A DNA stretch of 64,000 bases, from the NCBI RefSeq assembly GCF_009733535.1, contig NZ_SMMI01000011.1, positions 80,937 through 144,936 on the forward strand, written 5' to 3'. Positions 37,256 to 45,005 of this stretch are shown here, piece by piece. Under the pieces are notes generated by a model. That model made no database searches. It had not been told where the DNA came from and was given only the letters and a program-made list of their open reading frames with translations. How positions within the stretch are numbered: position 1 is the first letter of the stretch; each line of letters begins with the position of its first letter. The position numbers and the translations under genes are program-made. This stretch comes from Sphingobacterium endophyticum. Lineage in GTDB: Bacteria > Bacteroidota > Bacteroidia > Sphingobacteriales > Sphingobacteriaceae.

Positions 37256-37873
37256 TTATTCTGTTTCACTAAAATAATCTACCTCAATAAATTTTTCAAA
37301 TTCGCTTTCCTGGTCTTGAGCCAATTGAAACTGTTTAACAACACCTGCTATTTTTATTTTTATTTCAGGCAACATACCAGCATCTTTATCGTGAGCGACT
37401 AAAACTGAATTACCCGAAGTTTCATCTTTAATTTCATAAACGGTATATGTTTCACTGATTGGGATTAGAGTAAACACATCAATAACTGGAATAGAGATAT
37501 ATCCGCTTACAACACCTTCGCCTTCAATTTTTCTAGGAATGCCAGTAATTAATACGCCAGTACCTGGTTTAATTGATTCGATATCAGTAATTGCGATAAG
37601 ATTTTCAGGATTATATTTATTAAAGTTGTCTGAAAGTCTATCATCAAATCTACCTTCAATTTCCTGTTGTTCACGCGGAGACAAATTTGCCATTGCCAAT
37701 TTCAAGAATAAAACCGCTTTTTGTTTTTCCAATCTTGCACCCGCAACCTTTGAAACCTCAGACTGTGAAATCAGATCATCGTCTGCCTGCGTAAAAATAT
37801 TATAGAATTCGCCGCCATTATCTAATGTTTCTATGGCTTGGCTCGCACTTTTAAATGGGGTTACTTGTTCCAT
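37256..37873 (-). CDS. Cytoplasmic protein of unknown function
   Basis: A 205-aa protein without signal peptide or membrane helix. The N-terminal half is helical and acidic (SREQQEIEG-like charged helices around ANLSPREQQEIEGRFDD), and the C-terminal half is beta-rich (GTGVLITGIPRKIEGEGVVS, SGYISIPVIDVFTLIPISET). It looks like a well-behaved globular protein, and I think homologues exist in Sphingobacteriaceae, but I cannot name a family. It sits alone on the minus strand, directly after the PUL terminator. Confidence 0.65.
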   Translation of the reverse strand: MEQVTPFKSASQAIETLDNGGEFYNIFTQADDDLISQSEVSKVAGARLEKQKAVLFLKLAMANLSPREQQEIEGRFDDRLSDNFNKYNPENLIAITDIESIKPGTGVLITGIPRKIEGEGVVSGYISIPVIDVFTLIPISETYTVYEIKDETSGNSVLVAHDKDAGMLPEIKIKIAGVVKQFQLAQDQESEFEKFIEVDYFSETE

Positions 37874-37942
37874 GAAATAGAGTTTTTATGATTTTATTAA
37901 ATCTACTTATTTTAAAAGAATTTAGCGTACAAATATTGATTT

Positions 37943-38476
37943 TTAATGTTTTTTAGCATTAATAATATGGGTGATGTGGTGATTGCAATGCCAGGCATAA
38001 ATTCCGATTGCTGTTTCAATATTTATAATTTTTCCAGATTCGGGATTTTTAAATTCCATTTTTAATTGTTTAGCATCTAAACTTTGGAGCAGCGCAGTCC
38101 ATCTTTGGTGAAGACCTTCAAGAATTCGGATAGAGCACTCAATAGGCATTAATATACTATCTGCCAATATTGCCCATTTATCTTCTTTATATGGTTTTAT
38201 TGTAGGTGTATCTTCTGTTAATGCTAATTTAAATCGGATAAAACTATTCATATGGCTATCTGCACAATGATGGATTAGCTGTCTTACTGTCCATCCTCCT
38301 TCTCGATAAGAATTTTCTAAGTCTTTTTCATTCAGCTTATTCACCTCATTTTTTAAATACTCTGGAAATTTGGAAATTGTATTAATCCATGTTTCAAGCA
38401 ATTCCGGACTTATAACTTCTGGTTTTGAGAATTTTCCAATTGGATATCGTAATTTTTCTAGGTTATCTTTCATCAT
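37943..38476 (-). CDS. DinB/YfiT-type putative metal-dependent hydrolase or thiol transferase
   Basis: A 177-aa four-helix-bundle protein of the DinB superfamily, closest to Bacillus YfiT/BstA. The start MKDNLEKLRYPIGKF is the family N-terminus (the first of two adjacent Met is annotated). Likely metal ligands are His69 or His70 in VRQLIHHCADSH and the His163/His167 pair in AWHCNHHITHI. Relatives were called metal-dependent hydrolases and later thiol transferases (bacillithiol). The next gene upstream on the same strand is a TPR protein 17 bases away. Confidence 0.85.
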   Translation of the reverse strand: MMKDNLEKLRYPIGKFSKPEVISPELLETWINTISKFPEYLKNEVNKLNEKDLENSYREGGWTVRQLIHHCADSHMNSFIRFKLALTEDTPTIKPYKEDKWAILADSILMPIECSIRILEGLHQRWTALLQSLDAKQLKMEFKNPESGKIINIETAIGIYAWHCNHHITHIINAKKH

Positions 38477-38493
38477 TCGTTTAAATTTTAAAT

Positions 38494-39348
38494 TTAATTA
38501 GGTTTATACCAATTCTCTTCAAAATATTGGATATAGGCCATAAATTGCGAATTGGGATCGGCATTATCCATTACGACTTTCTTCCAAGCATCAAAATTCA
38601 CTTTGTCTTTGGCATGGTAATAACTTTGCGCCATGTTAATTGCCATTTCAGCGATTTGAATTTTATCTGAAGTAAGTTCTATTGCCTTTCTATATATTTT
38701 TTCGGCTTCGGGGAGATTATTGAGATGTTTCAATGAAAATCCTAATTCTCGGTAATACCAAAAATTACTAGGATCATTTTCTATAGCTTTATTAAGAACT
38801 ATCACAGCTTTATAGAAGCTTCCTGTTGCATTATAAGCATATCCGAGTTCAAATTCCAAACCTGGAAAGTGCGGGTCTTCCTCATATGCTTTTTGTAAGA
38901 TAGGAAGTGCTTTATGACTTGCTCCTGCCCCATTTAGATAGGATGCTTTTTGCACTCTATTTTGGATAAAATCTTGATTAACTGAATAAGCATCGAGCCA
39001 ATCAGGTTTTTCCGGCAAAGCAAATTGCTTAATTAATTCATCTGACAATATATATACATCAAAGGTATTGACATCCAAACGAATTTTTATATTATTCGTG
39101 GTATCCAATCGTGGTAGGCGTTGAAATTTATTTTTTTTTAATTCGACTTCACCTTCATAATTAAAAGTATATCCTGCTTTCGGATCCAGGTAAATAAAAC
39201 CTAATCCATAGGTGTTTTGATTTTCCTTTTTATTAAACAAAACCCATCTATTCTCCGCATCATAGAATTTCGTGTCGAATGATAATTTCGGGGTCTGTGC
39301 ATGGACTAGATTACTGAAGATTATGAATAGAAATAGTAGTTTCTTCAT
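38494..39348 (-). CDS. Exported TPR-repeat protein
   Basis: A 284-aa protein with a signal peptide (MKKLLFLFIIFSNLVHAQ). The N-terminal third is beta-rich without a known motif; residues about 150-265 hold tetratricopeptide repeats (LPILQKAYEEDPHFPGLEFELG, AVIVLNKAIENDPSNFWYYRELG, EKIYRKAIELTSDKIQIAEMA). It probably acts as a periplasmic protein-interaction module; its partner is unknown. It may be co-transcribed with the YfiT-like gene downstream. Confidence 0.78.
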   Translation of the reverse strand: MKKLLFLFIIFSNLVHAQTPKLSFDTKFYDAENRWVLFNKKENQNTYGLGFIYLDPKAGYTFNYEGEVELKKNKFQRLPRLDTTNNIKIRLDVNTFDVYILSDELIKQFALPEKPDWLDAYSVNQDFIQNRVQKASYLNGAGASHKALPILQKAYEEDPHFPGLEFELGYAYNATGSFYKAVIVLNKAIENDPSNFWYYRELGFSLKHLNNLPEAEKIYRKAIELTSDKIQIAEMAINMAQSYYHAKDKVNFDAWKKVVMDNADPNSQFMAYIQYFEENWYKPN

Positions 39349-39434
39349 TCTAAGCTTTACTTTTCCACTAAAATCGGGAATATATCAGTAATTGTTAAAT
39401 GCTTTTTGAATTTTAAATGTTTTTAACAACAATT

Positions 39435-39470
39435 TAAAAAAAACAGTTTTATGTTTCCATAAAACTGTTT
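39435..39470 (-). terminator. Terminator downstream of the 191-aa lipoprotein gene
   Basis: Perfect 13-bp stem AAACAGTTTTATG (39441-39453) / CATAAAACTGTTT (39458-39470) with a four-base loop. The A-run at 39435-39443 becomes the U-tract when read on the minus strand. Confidence 0.9.
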
Positions 39471-39500
39471 GGTACGAATTATAAATTATGATTGTGAATG

Positions 39501-40076
39501 CTAGTTGTCGGTATAAGGCAGAAAAAGTTCACCATCAGTTACATTAATGATTTTATTGGATCCATCATTTAGCATTATTTTTCCTTTGAAGGTTCCTTTT
39601 ATATTTTTATCCTTATTTAGTTCTGAAATAACGAATGTGAAATCTTTTGTGTCATTGGCATAATATCTAGTAGTTCCTGTTAACATATATATTGCATCTA
39701 GGCTATAAGATTTTGGATCTTCATAGTCGACATCTCCTCCACCCAATATAGTATAAGTACCCGGGGTAATATTACCACCTTCGTTCCAGATTTCAATTAA
39801 AAATCCAATTGGAAACTCATTATTTCCAAGCTCTTTATAATTTTTCTCATCAGCACCTAGGGTAATATGTTCTAATCTTCCATCATTCCCACCGCTTTGA
39901 AAATTCGTTTGATGTTTAAAGATGATTTCTTTTCCGTCAAATTTAGCTTTGATGTAATAATTTCCATTGTTACCATCTGGTGAGTCACTGTCTTTACTAC
40001 ATGAAGAAAGGGATACAGATGTAGTTAACAAAAGCGTAATTGCAATTAGGAGGTTTAATATTTTATTTTTTTGCAT
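39501..40076 (-). CDS. Putative lipoprotein, unknown function
   Basis: A 191-aa protein with a lipoprotein signal (hydrophobic segment, then SLSSC with Cys26) followed by a Ser/Asp/Gly/Asn-rich linker. The remaining part is a beta-rich domain (YYIKAKFDGKEIIFKHQTNF, GKIMLNDGSNKIINVTDGELFL) of the kind seen in many Bacteroidota lipoproteins with a calycin-like fold. I cannot assign a function. It is followed by a clean terminator and so is a single-gene unit. Confidence 0.75.
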   Translation of the reverse strand: MQKNKILNLLIAITLLLTTSVSLSSCSKDSDSPDGNNGNYYIKAKFDGKEIIFKHQTNFQSGGNDGRLEHITLGADEKNYKELGNNEFPIGFLIEIWNEGGNITPGTYTILGGGDVDYEDPKSYSLDAIYMLTGTTRYYANDTKDFTFVISELNKDKNIKGTFKGKIMLNDGSNKIINVTDGELFLPYTDN

Positions 40077-40229
40077 AATGTGATTGTTTAAGGCAAAACT
40101 AAGGGATATTTCAGATTGAAAAATTCCATGAAAACAGGTAATATTTGATACCTGTTTTAGAGGGGAAAACTGATTTTTGGTGGATTTAGAAAATAATTAG
40201 GCTCATTTTCAGGCTACTAATAATTAAGT

Positions 40230-40260
40230 TTTGGTAGGAGATTAAAAATTTCTACTTTTG
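40230..40260 (+). promoter_or_regulatory. Consensus Bacteroidota promoter of tRNA-Ser
   Basis: TTTG (40230-40233), then 19 bases, then TACTTTTG (40253-40260): an exact match to the TTTG-N19-TAnnTTTG pattern. The mature tRNA begins only five bases after the -7 box, so there is almost no 5' leader. Confidence 0.85.
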
Positions 40261-40264
40261 TCGC

Positions 40265-40352
40265 GGAGAGTTGGCAGAGTGGTCGAATGCGGCGGTCTTG
40301 AAAACCGTTAACTGTCACAGGTTCGGGGGTTCGAATCCCTCACTCTCCGCCA
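40265..40352 (+). tRNA. tRNA-Ser (anticodon TGA)
   Basis: An 88-base gene with encoded CCA. The acceptor stem is GGAGAGT (40265-40271) / ACTCTCC (40342-40348), the discriminator G is 40349 and CCA is 40350-40352. The anticodon loop is CTTGAAA within GCGGTCTTGAAAACCGT, giving anticodon TGA, which reads UCA. A long variable arm (AACTGTCACAGG region) confirms the class II serine tRNA, and the T-loop GGTTCGAATCC is canonical. Confidence 0.97.
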
Positions 40353-40473
40353 AATAAAACAAAGCCCGACGTTAGTCGGGTTTTGTTGTTTCTGGGCTTT
40401 TGCCAAACTTGTTTGAGCAAAAGATACAGAAACAACAAAACTGGGAGCGTAGCGATCGGCTTTGTTTTATTTT
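40352..40473. repeat. Nested palindromic element abutting tRNA-Ser
   Basis: The outer arms AAATAAAACAAAGCCCGA (40352-40369) and TCGGCTTTGTTTTATTT (40457-40473) are complementary except for one extra C. Inside lie a small hairpin CCCGAC-GTTA-GTCGGG followed by TTTT (40365-40384, probably the tRNA terminator), a perfect 13-bp pair TTTTGTTGTTTCT (40381-40393) / AGAAACAACAAAA (40428-40440), and an innermost CTTTTGC/GCAAAAG. No ORF is present. Confidence 0.85.
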
Positions 40474-40488
40474 AAGCCACCCCCAACA

Positions 40489-40549
40489 AGGGATAGTTCA
40501 GGGTTTGAGCGCGGGAATTGTGGGGCTGAACTAATCCCTCAATCTCTGC
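40489..40549. repeat. Second inverted repeat and imperfect copy of the tRNA-Ser 3' end
   Basis: AGGGATAGTTCAG (40489-40501) pairs with CTGAACTAATCCCT (40526-40539) with one bulged base. Overlapping its right arm, 40533-40549 (AATCCCTCAATCTCTGC) matches 15 of 17 bases of the tRNA 3' end at 40334-40350 in direct orientation, as an attachment-site duplication would. Confidence 0.65.
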
Positions 40550-40571
40550 TTTGCGAACAATAATTCTTACA

Positions 40572-41609
40572 TTACATCAATATATTGCCAATAGGTTGAA
40601 TTGGTTTTGGAACATCAGTTTCGTCAAACATCTGAAGTAAATCTATTTCTATGGTTCTGCAGATGGAAAGCATTGGAACATCGTTGTATGAGCCTTCAAA
40701 AGGGTTTTCTGTATAATCGCCTACCAACTCCATACTTACATAAATCCATCCTACCAAAACAACTAAGGGTACTGAAATCCAAATACCGATGTCGCCTAAC
40801 TTTGAAAACTCTCCCATCAAACAAAAAGGCAACAAAATGATAAAAATGCAAACGAATACAAAGCTAAGGTTAGCATACAGCCTTGGTAATGGAAATTTTT
40901 TGATTCGTTCCGCCTTGCCTTGTTGGTCATAAAAATCGTTAAGCATTTTTTGTAATTCAAGGTGACGAAAATCGTTCAAGAGGTTTTGTTGACGTAATGA
41001 TGCTAATTGTATTCCTTGCAAATGGATTAGCTCTGTAGCATAGTTAGCGTAATTGGTTTTTCGTACATATTCCTCATCAGTAAGATACTTTTTCAATATG
41101 CTGTCTATATCATCGTTTGTATAGATTCCAACACCGTATTTTGTTATATTTCTTTGTCCCCATTTGCCAACCAAACCTTTTTGGGATGCGTGTTCCCATT
41201 GTGTGGTCGCCAATAACTGATTACGTAAAGTATATAGCCAAGCGATATGCCTATAAATTAATTGCTGTTTGATTTCTTTTAATTGCAATTCACTCAAAGG
41301 ATCTTCCCGAATAAGATTACTGATATAATTATCCAGCATATTACCCCAGCTTCTACTACTGTTTACAATAGCGCCCCAAATCTTTCTGGCCTCCCAAACA
41401 CGGTCGTATGCCTGGTTGTTTTTAAAGCCTACATAAAATGCTACTGCCGTTGCAATAATAGAAGCTGGCAGCCAAGGGATAGCTACTTCTCCAAGGCTCG
41501 TGAATTGGTACAGGCAAGCTACACTTACAGCCCAAACTGTAAGCCAGGGAATATGATGACCCGAGAAGAAAAGTATTCCTAAAAAGGACACGTTTTTTTT
41601 AACTAACAT
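40572..41609 (-). CDS. Bestrophin family anion channel protein (first copy)
   Basis: A 345-aa membrane protein of the bestrophin/RFP-TM family. Two N-terminal membrane segments (the HIPWLTVWAVSVACLYQF region and IPWLPASIIATAVAFYVGF) precede the signature NNQAYDRVWEARKIWGAIVNSSR, and two further ones (LYANLSFVFVCIFIILLPFCLM and IWISVPLVVLVGWIYVSMEL) precede the conserved acidic ENPFEGSYNDVPM end. Relatives form pentameric chloride (or cation) channels. A second, divergent family member lies at 56.0-56.9 kb. The gene appears somewhat more GC-rich than its neighbours and lies just beyond the tRNA-Ser repeats, a hint of acquisition. Confidence 0.9.
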   Translation of the reverse strand: MLVKKNVSFLGILFFSGHHIPWLTVWAVSVACLYQFTSLGEVAIPWLPASIIATAVAFYVGFKNNQAYDRVWEARKIWGAIVNSSRSWGNMLDNYISNLIREDPLSELQLKEIKQQLIYRHIAWLYTLRNQLLATTQWEHASQKGLVGKWGQRNITKYGVGIYTNDDIDSILKKYLTDEEYVRKTNYANYATELIHLQGIQLASLRQQNLLNDFRHLELQKMLNDFYDQQGKAERIKKFPLPRLYANLSFVFVCIFIILLPFCLMGEFSKLGDIGIWISVPLVVLVGWIYVSMELVGDYTENPFEGSYNDVPMLSICRTIEIDLLQMFDETDVPKPIQPIGNILM

Positions 41610-41622
41610 AGATTGTAATGGT

Positions 41623-42270
41623 TTATTTTTTTGATAATTTCAAAATATCCTCCGTTTCCAAAATCTGGGTGGGATATCCTTTTGCAACTGCATTTATCAT
41701 TGCTTTTCCTACTTCTGAAAGTTTGAGAGTTTTTGCAGAAATAAAGGGAGCAATTAGAGGACCCAATATTTTGTACAAAGTCTTTACATTTTTTTGTCCT
41801 TTTGTACCTATCATTATTGCGGGGCGGAAATTATACTGACCTTTAAATGGTAATTTCATCAAAGCATTTTCGGTACGGCCTTTTACCCTTGCCCACATCA
41901 CTTTTCCTTGTTCAGTGCTGTCTGTGCGGTTACCCGAAACATAAATAAATATCATTGAAGGATTGATTGCTGATAACGAAGTGGCAAATGGGACAACAAA
42001 GTCATAGGTCTTTTTGGTAAAGCTTTCTTCGTTTTCGCCTACTGAACTTGAACCTGCACAAAAGAAACATCCTTCATATTGCTTTAATACTTCCGAATGA
42101 TTGTTGATTTCCGAAAAATCTTTCACAATTAGTTCTTTTAGTTTAGGATGAGTCAACTCGTATTTCCTTCTGCCAATTATAAGAATCTCTAATACTGCTG
42201 GATTTTCTAAGCACTCAAATAAGACACCTTCGCCTACCATTCCAGTGGCACCTGTTATGATTACTTTCAT
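41623..42270 (-). CDS. NAD(P)-binding epimerase/dehydratase-like protein (atypical SDR)
   Basis: A 215-aa Rossmann protein with the dinucleotide-binding motif TGATGMVGEG (residues 7-16) and the atypical SDR pattern continuing ILIIGRRKYEL and CFFCAGSSSVG. The usual YxxxK is not evident; WARVKGRTENALMKLPF holds the corresponding helix, as in HTATIP2/NmrA-like proteins. Substrate unknown. It lies 13 bases upstream of the bestrophin gene on the same strand, so the two probably form an operon. Confidence 0.82.
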   Translation of the reverse strand: MKVIITGATGMVGEGVLFECLENPAVLEILIIGRRKYELTHPKLKELIVKDFSEINNHSEVLKQYEGCFFCAGSSSVGENEESFTKKTYDFVVPFATSLSAINPSMIFIYVSGNRTDSTEQGKVMWARVKGRTENALMKLPFKGQYNFRPAIMIGTKGQKNVKTLYKILGPLIAPFISAKTLKLSEVGKAMINAVAKGYPTQILETEDILKLSKK

Positions 42271-42480
42271 TTTCTATTTTATTAAATTTCTATTAGTGCT
42301 GATTTCTATAAGAAAAGATAATTAATATTTGTTTTAAAGTCCTAATATATTTGCTCAAAAGTTCAATTAATAACAATAAAATCTGATTGTAGTTTTTGCA
42401 AAGAAACTTGTGCGAAGTTTAAATCGCTAAATCACAAATAACGAAATTTGAGTTTAAGGGATGTGACTTCTAAGGGGATT

Positions 42481-42525
42481 GTAAGCGATAAAACAGTATC
42501 CAACACTGAAGCGTTGGATGACAAG
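42481..42525. repeat. Direct repeat copy 1 with internal palindrome
   Basis: GTAAGCGATAAAACAGTATC followed by the hairpin TCCAACAC-TGAA-GCGTTGGA (one mismatch) and TGACAAG. About 75% identical to the copy at 42603-42649, in the same orientation, roughly 120 bases apart. Confidence 0.8.
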
Positions 42526-42602
42526 AGCTTTGGGAGCAGTTGGAACGAAAGTAGATTGGGTAGTAAAATGAATTAAAAGGAATCTAACCGCTGAGTTGTT
42601 AA

Positions 42603-42649
42603 GGTAAGCGAAAAAATAGTTTCCAACGCTAAAGCGTTGGAATGACAAG
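42603..42649. repeat. Direct repeat copy 2 with perfect internal palindrome
   Basis: GGTAAGCGAAAAAATAGT followed by the perfect 9-bp stem TTCCAACGC (42621-42629) / GCGTTGGAA (42634-42642) and TGACAAG. Base changes relative to copy 1 keep or improve the stem, suggesting selection for the hairpin or a mobile REP-like unit. Confidence 0.8.
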
Positions 42650-42749
42650 TTTTTGGCTATACTAAATCCTGTTACAGAATTTCTTGTCTTATGGAAAGAG
42701 CTTGATTTATTTTTATTTCTAACTTTAAAAGAACAAAAAACTATCATCA

Positions 42750-43529
42750 ATGCAGCCCACTCATAGCGGATATTCGGAAGTCAACGGACTTAGGATGTAT
42801 TATGAAATTTATTCTGAAGGATTTCCATTGGTTTTAATACATGGTGGCGGTTCTACCATTCAAAGTAGTTTTGAACGGATAATTCCATTATTGGCGAGTT
42901 CCAATCAAATTATTGCAGTGGAATTACAGGCTCATGGAAGGACAGATGACCGAGAATCTGAATTATCTTTCCAACAAGATGCGGATGATGTATTTCGGTT
43001 ACTGAAAAATTTAAAGATTTCAAAAGCAAATATCCTGGGATTTAGCAATGGAGCTACGACGGCATTGCAGTTGGCTATTAGACAGCCCGAATGCATTGAA
43101 AAACTAATATTGTGCTCACCATTAGCAAAAAGAAATGGTGTTCCTTCCTGGTTTTGGGAGTTTATGGGGAATGCTAGTTTGGAAAATATGCCACAACAGT
43201 TAAAAGACAGTTATTTAAAGATTGTTGATTCCGAGCAAGGTTTGAAAAATATGCATGATAAAGACGCCAGAAGAATGGTTAATTTTGAGGATATTAATGA
43301 TGAATTGCTTGAATCGATTGAAATACCAACCTTAATCGTAATAGGTGATCAAGATATTATTAAGCCGGAACATGCATTAGAACTACATGATAAAATAAAG
43401 AATTCCAGACTCGCTATTATTCCGGCCACTCATGGAGAATACCTAGGTGAGGTTACAACAATAAGTCCTAATTATTCTGATCGTTTTCTAATTACTGATA
43501 TGGTAGAGAAATTCTTGAAATATAGTTAG
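42750..43529 (+). CDS. Alpha/beta-hydrolase fold protein
   Basis: A 259-aa cytoplasmic alpha/beta hydrolase. The oxyanion-hole loop is LIHGGGS (about 28-34), the nucleophile elbow GFSNGA (Ser at about 97), the acidic residue lies in VIGDQDIIKPEHA and the catalytic His in PATHGEY near the C-terminus. The complete triad indicates an active esterase, lipase or C-C hydrolase of unknown substrate. The start MQPTHSGYSEVNGLRMYYEIY is typical of the family. Confidence 0.88.
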   Translation: MQPTHSGYSEVNGLRMYYEIYSEGFPLVLIHGGGSTIQSSFERIIPLLASSNQIIAVELQAHGRTDDRESELSFQQDADDVFRLLKNLKISKANILGFSNGATTALQLAIRQPECIEKLILCSPLAKRNGVPSWFWEFMGNASLENMPQQLKDSYLKIVDSEQGLKNMHDKDARRMVNFEDINDELLESIEIPTLIVIGDQDIIKPEHALELHDKIKNSRLAIIPATHGEYLGEVTTISPNYSDRFLITDMVEKFLKYS

Positions 43530-43562
43530 CAATTTCAATGAATACAGCAAAAATAAAAGATG

Positions 43563-43919
43563 TTATTTAACTTTTACCATTATTATCCAATCACCGGGTA
43601 TAATTTCAAATTTTAAGGAGTCACCATAAACTTCAAAAGGCATCTCTAATTCACCTTCTTCAAGAATAACTCCTCTTTTTGTTTCCAGATTGAAATTATA
43701 TGTACCTTCCCAATTATTAGGATCATAAAATCCTTTTAATTTCCCAGCATCAAGAAACTCCAATTTAATTTGTTTTTGATCAGGCGAACCACCTACGTGA
43801 CCCTTTCCCTCCCATTTGCTATTAATAATTTTAAAATCATCTTCAACATTAAATTCGTCTTTAGCACAGGATGAAAGCGAGAGAGTTAATACAAAAATCG
43901 GGAACAAAAGTTTTTTCAT
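43563..43919 (-). CDS. Small putative lipoprotein, unknown function
   Basis: A 118-aa protein with a clear lipoprotein signal (MKKLLFPIFVLTLSLSSC, Cys18). The mature part is a small beta-rich domain beginning FKIINSKWEGKGHVGG, reminiscent of lipocalin-like lipoproteins that start with a strand containing W-x-G. No family can be named. It is convergent with the hydrolase gene and divergent from the next gene. Confidence 0.72.
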   Translation of the reverse strand: MKKLLFPIFVLTLSLSSCAKDEFNVEDDFKIINSKWEGKGHVGGSPDQKQIKLEFLDAGKLKGFYDPNNWEGTYNFNLETKRGVILEEGELEMPFEVYGDSLKFEIIPGDWIIMVKVK

Positions 43920-43993
43920 GCTATATTTAAATTATAAAACAATATGATTGAATTAAATCAATTTTAATGCCAATGGGGTTATGATAAATATAG

Positions 43994-44347
43994 ATGAACA
44001 TTATGTTAATGGTTAATTATCACAATAAGGTTTTCAAAACGAAGAACAATTCTGTTACTGGAGAGACTTCCAATGAGACTTTATTTTATTATAAACAAAT
44101 TGGAAAGATTGTCCATGCGGAATATTTTGGAGGAATGATTAAATATGGACAATTAATAGGAATAGTAAGTGAATATGGTACTATTGAGATGAATTATCAT
44201 CACATTAACAAGGAAGGAAATATACGGACCGGTATTTGTGAATCCATTCCTGAGATATTAAGCAATGGGAAAATCAGGCTACATGAGAAATGGCAATGGA
44301 CAAATGGGGATTTATCAAGTGGTAAATCTATCATCGAGGAAGAATAA
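43994..44347 (+). CDS. Small protein of the family often labelled 'n-acetylglutamate synthase' in Sphingobacteria
   Basis: A 117-aa beta-rich protein with the pattern NYHNKVFKTKNNSVTGETS, FYYKQIGKIVHAEYFGG, GQLIGIVSEYGTIEMNYHHIN and the C-terminal GKIRLHEKWQWTNGDLSSGK. Closely similar proteins are common in Bacteroidota databases under the name n-acetylglutamate synthase, but this one has no GNAT motif, so I regard that label as unproven. Met at positions 4 and 6 are alternative starts. Confidence 0.75.
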   Translation: MNIMLMVNYHNKVFKTKNNSVTGETSNETLFYYKQIGKIVHAEYFGGMIKYGQLIGIVSEYGTIEMNYHHINKEGNIRTGICESIPEILSNGKIRLHEKWQWTNGDLSSGKSIIEEE

Positions 44348-44402
44348 TTTGCATTATTAAATATGTTGCCCTATTATATGGATATTTAAAAGATTTGGAT
44401 TG

Positions 44403-45005
44403 ATGAATGAAAATATAGAGTCAAAAAAAGAATTAAGAAATTTAATTGAAGCATTTCGCTCAAGTGGGGATTTATCGTTACTTGAACCCTTTAAATTGGA
44501 CATCAAGCCAACAGAAGACGGTTGGGATTATGATTTAAATGCCTGGTCTAGAACAAAGTTAATATTAGAATTATTTGAAAATAGTCAATATGAAGATAAG
44601 CCTTTAATTAAATGGCTGTTAACTGAAGAAATAAATGGGCAGGAATACGAATTACAATATTATACCTTAGATGTTATTGCGTATCTACTTTACAAATACA
44701 TGGAGAATTCTGATGTATATCAACTTTTCGAATCCAAATTTGCATATGGGAATGTTTTTCATTTAGATGTGGAATTAATTTTTGGATACGATAAAGAAGA
44801 AATGAAGCAATTTTTATCAGATCCAAACAATAAACATGAATTTAATCGTGATATTTTATTAACTATTCAAGATTACGAAGGAAATCCAGATGCAAAGTTC
44901 AAGACACGTGAGGAGTATATCAATTATTATGAAAACAGGAAAATTGTTCATATAAAAAATGATATTTCTTCCAGTGAAAACAATATGAAGACTGGTAAGT
45001 ATTAG
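44403..45005 (+). CDS. Protein of unknown function
   Basis: A 200-aa acidic, mostly helical cytoplasmic protein. The ATG at 44403 was chosen over the TTG three bases earlier. Features are an N-terminal KKELRNLIEAFRSSGDLSLL helix pair, DGWDYDLNAWSRTKLILELF, and a Lys/Asn-rich tail. The small size, acidity and isolated position resemble immunity-type or conflict-associated proteins, but I cannot assign a family. Its stop overlaps the stop of the convergent sugar porter gene by four bases, with no terminator between. Confidence 0.6.
   Translation: MNENIESKKELRNLIEAFRSSGDLSLLEPFKLDIKPTEDGWDYDLNAWSRTKLILELFENSQYEDKPLIKWLLTEEINGQEYELQYYTLDVIAYLLYKYMENSDVYQLFESKFAYGNVFHLDVELIFGYDKEEMKQFLSDPNNKHEFNRDILLTIQDYEGNPDAKFKTREEYINYYENRKIVHIKNDISSSENNMKTGKY

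Larger units (their letters stand above)
42271..42749. other. Repeat-bearing intergenic region
   Basis: 479 bases between divergent genes. The centre holds two imperfect direct repeats with internal palindromes, listed separately. An open frame on the minus strand across it reads the repeated phrase QRFSVG twice and is judged to be a by-product of the repeats. Promoters for the two flanking genes should lie here, but I see none with confidence. Confidence 0.55.

Noticed and set aside
39435..39470. Possible small RNA at the 13-bp perfect hairpin
   Set aside because: Its position after the lipoprotein gene and the adjoining U-tract on the minus strand explain it as an ordinary terminator.
42454..42750. 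98-aa minus-strand ORF in the 42.3-42.7 kb gap
   Set aside because: It reads across the two hairpin repeats, giving QRFSVG twice, and has no domain-like composition; it is best explained as a by-product of the repeats.
43994..44347. True N-acetylglutamate synthase
   Set aside because: The common database label is not supported: no acetyl-CoA-binding motif is visible and the protein is only 117 aa.
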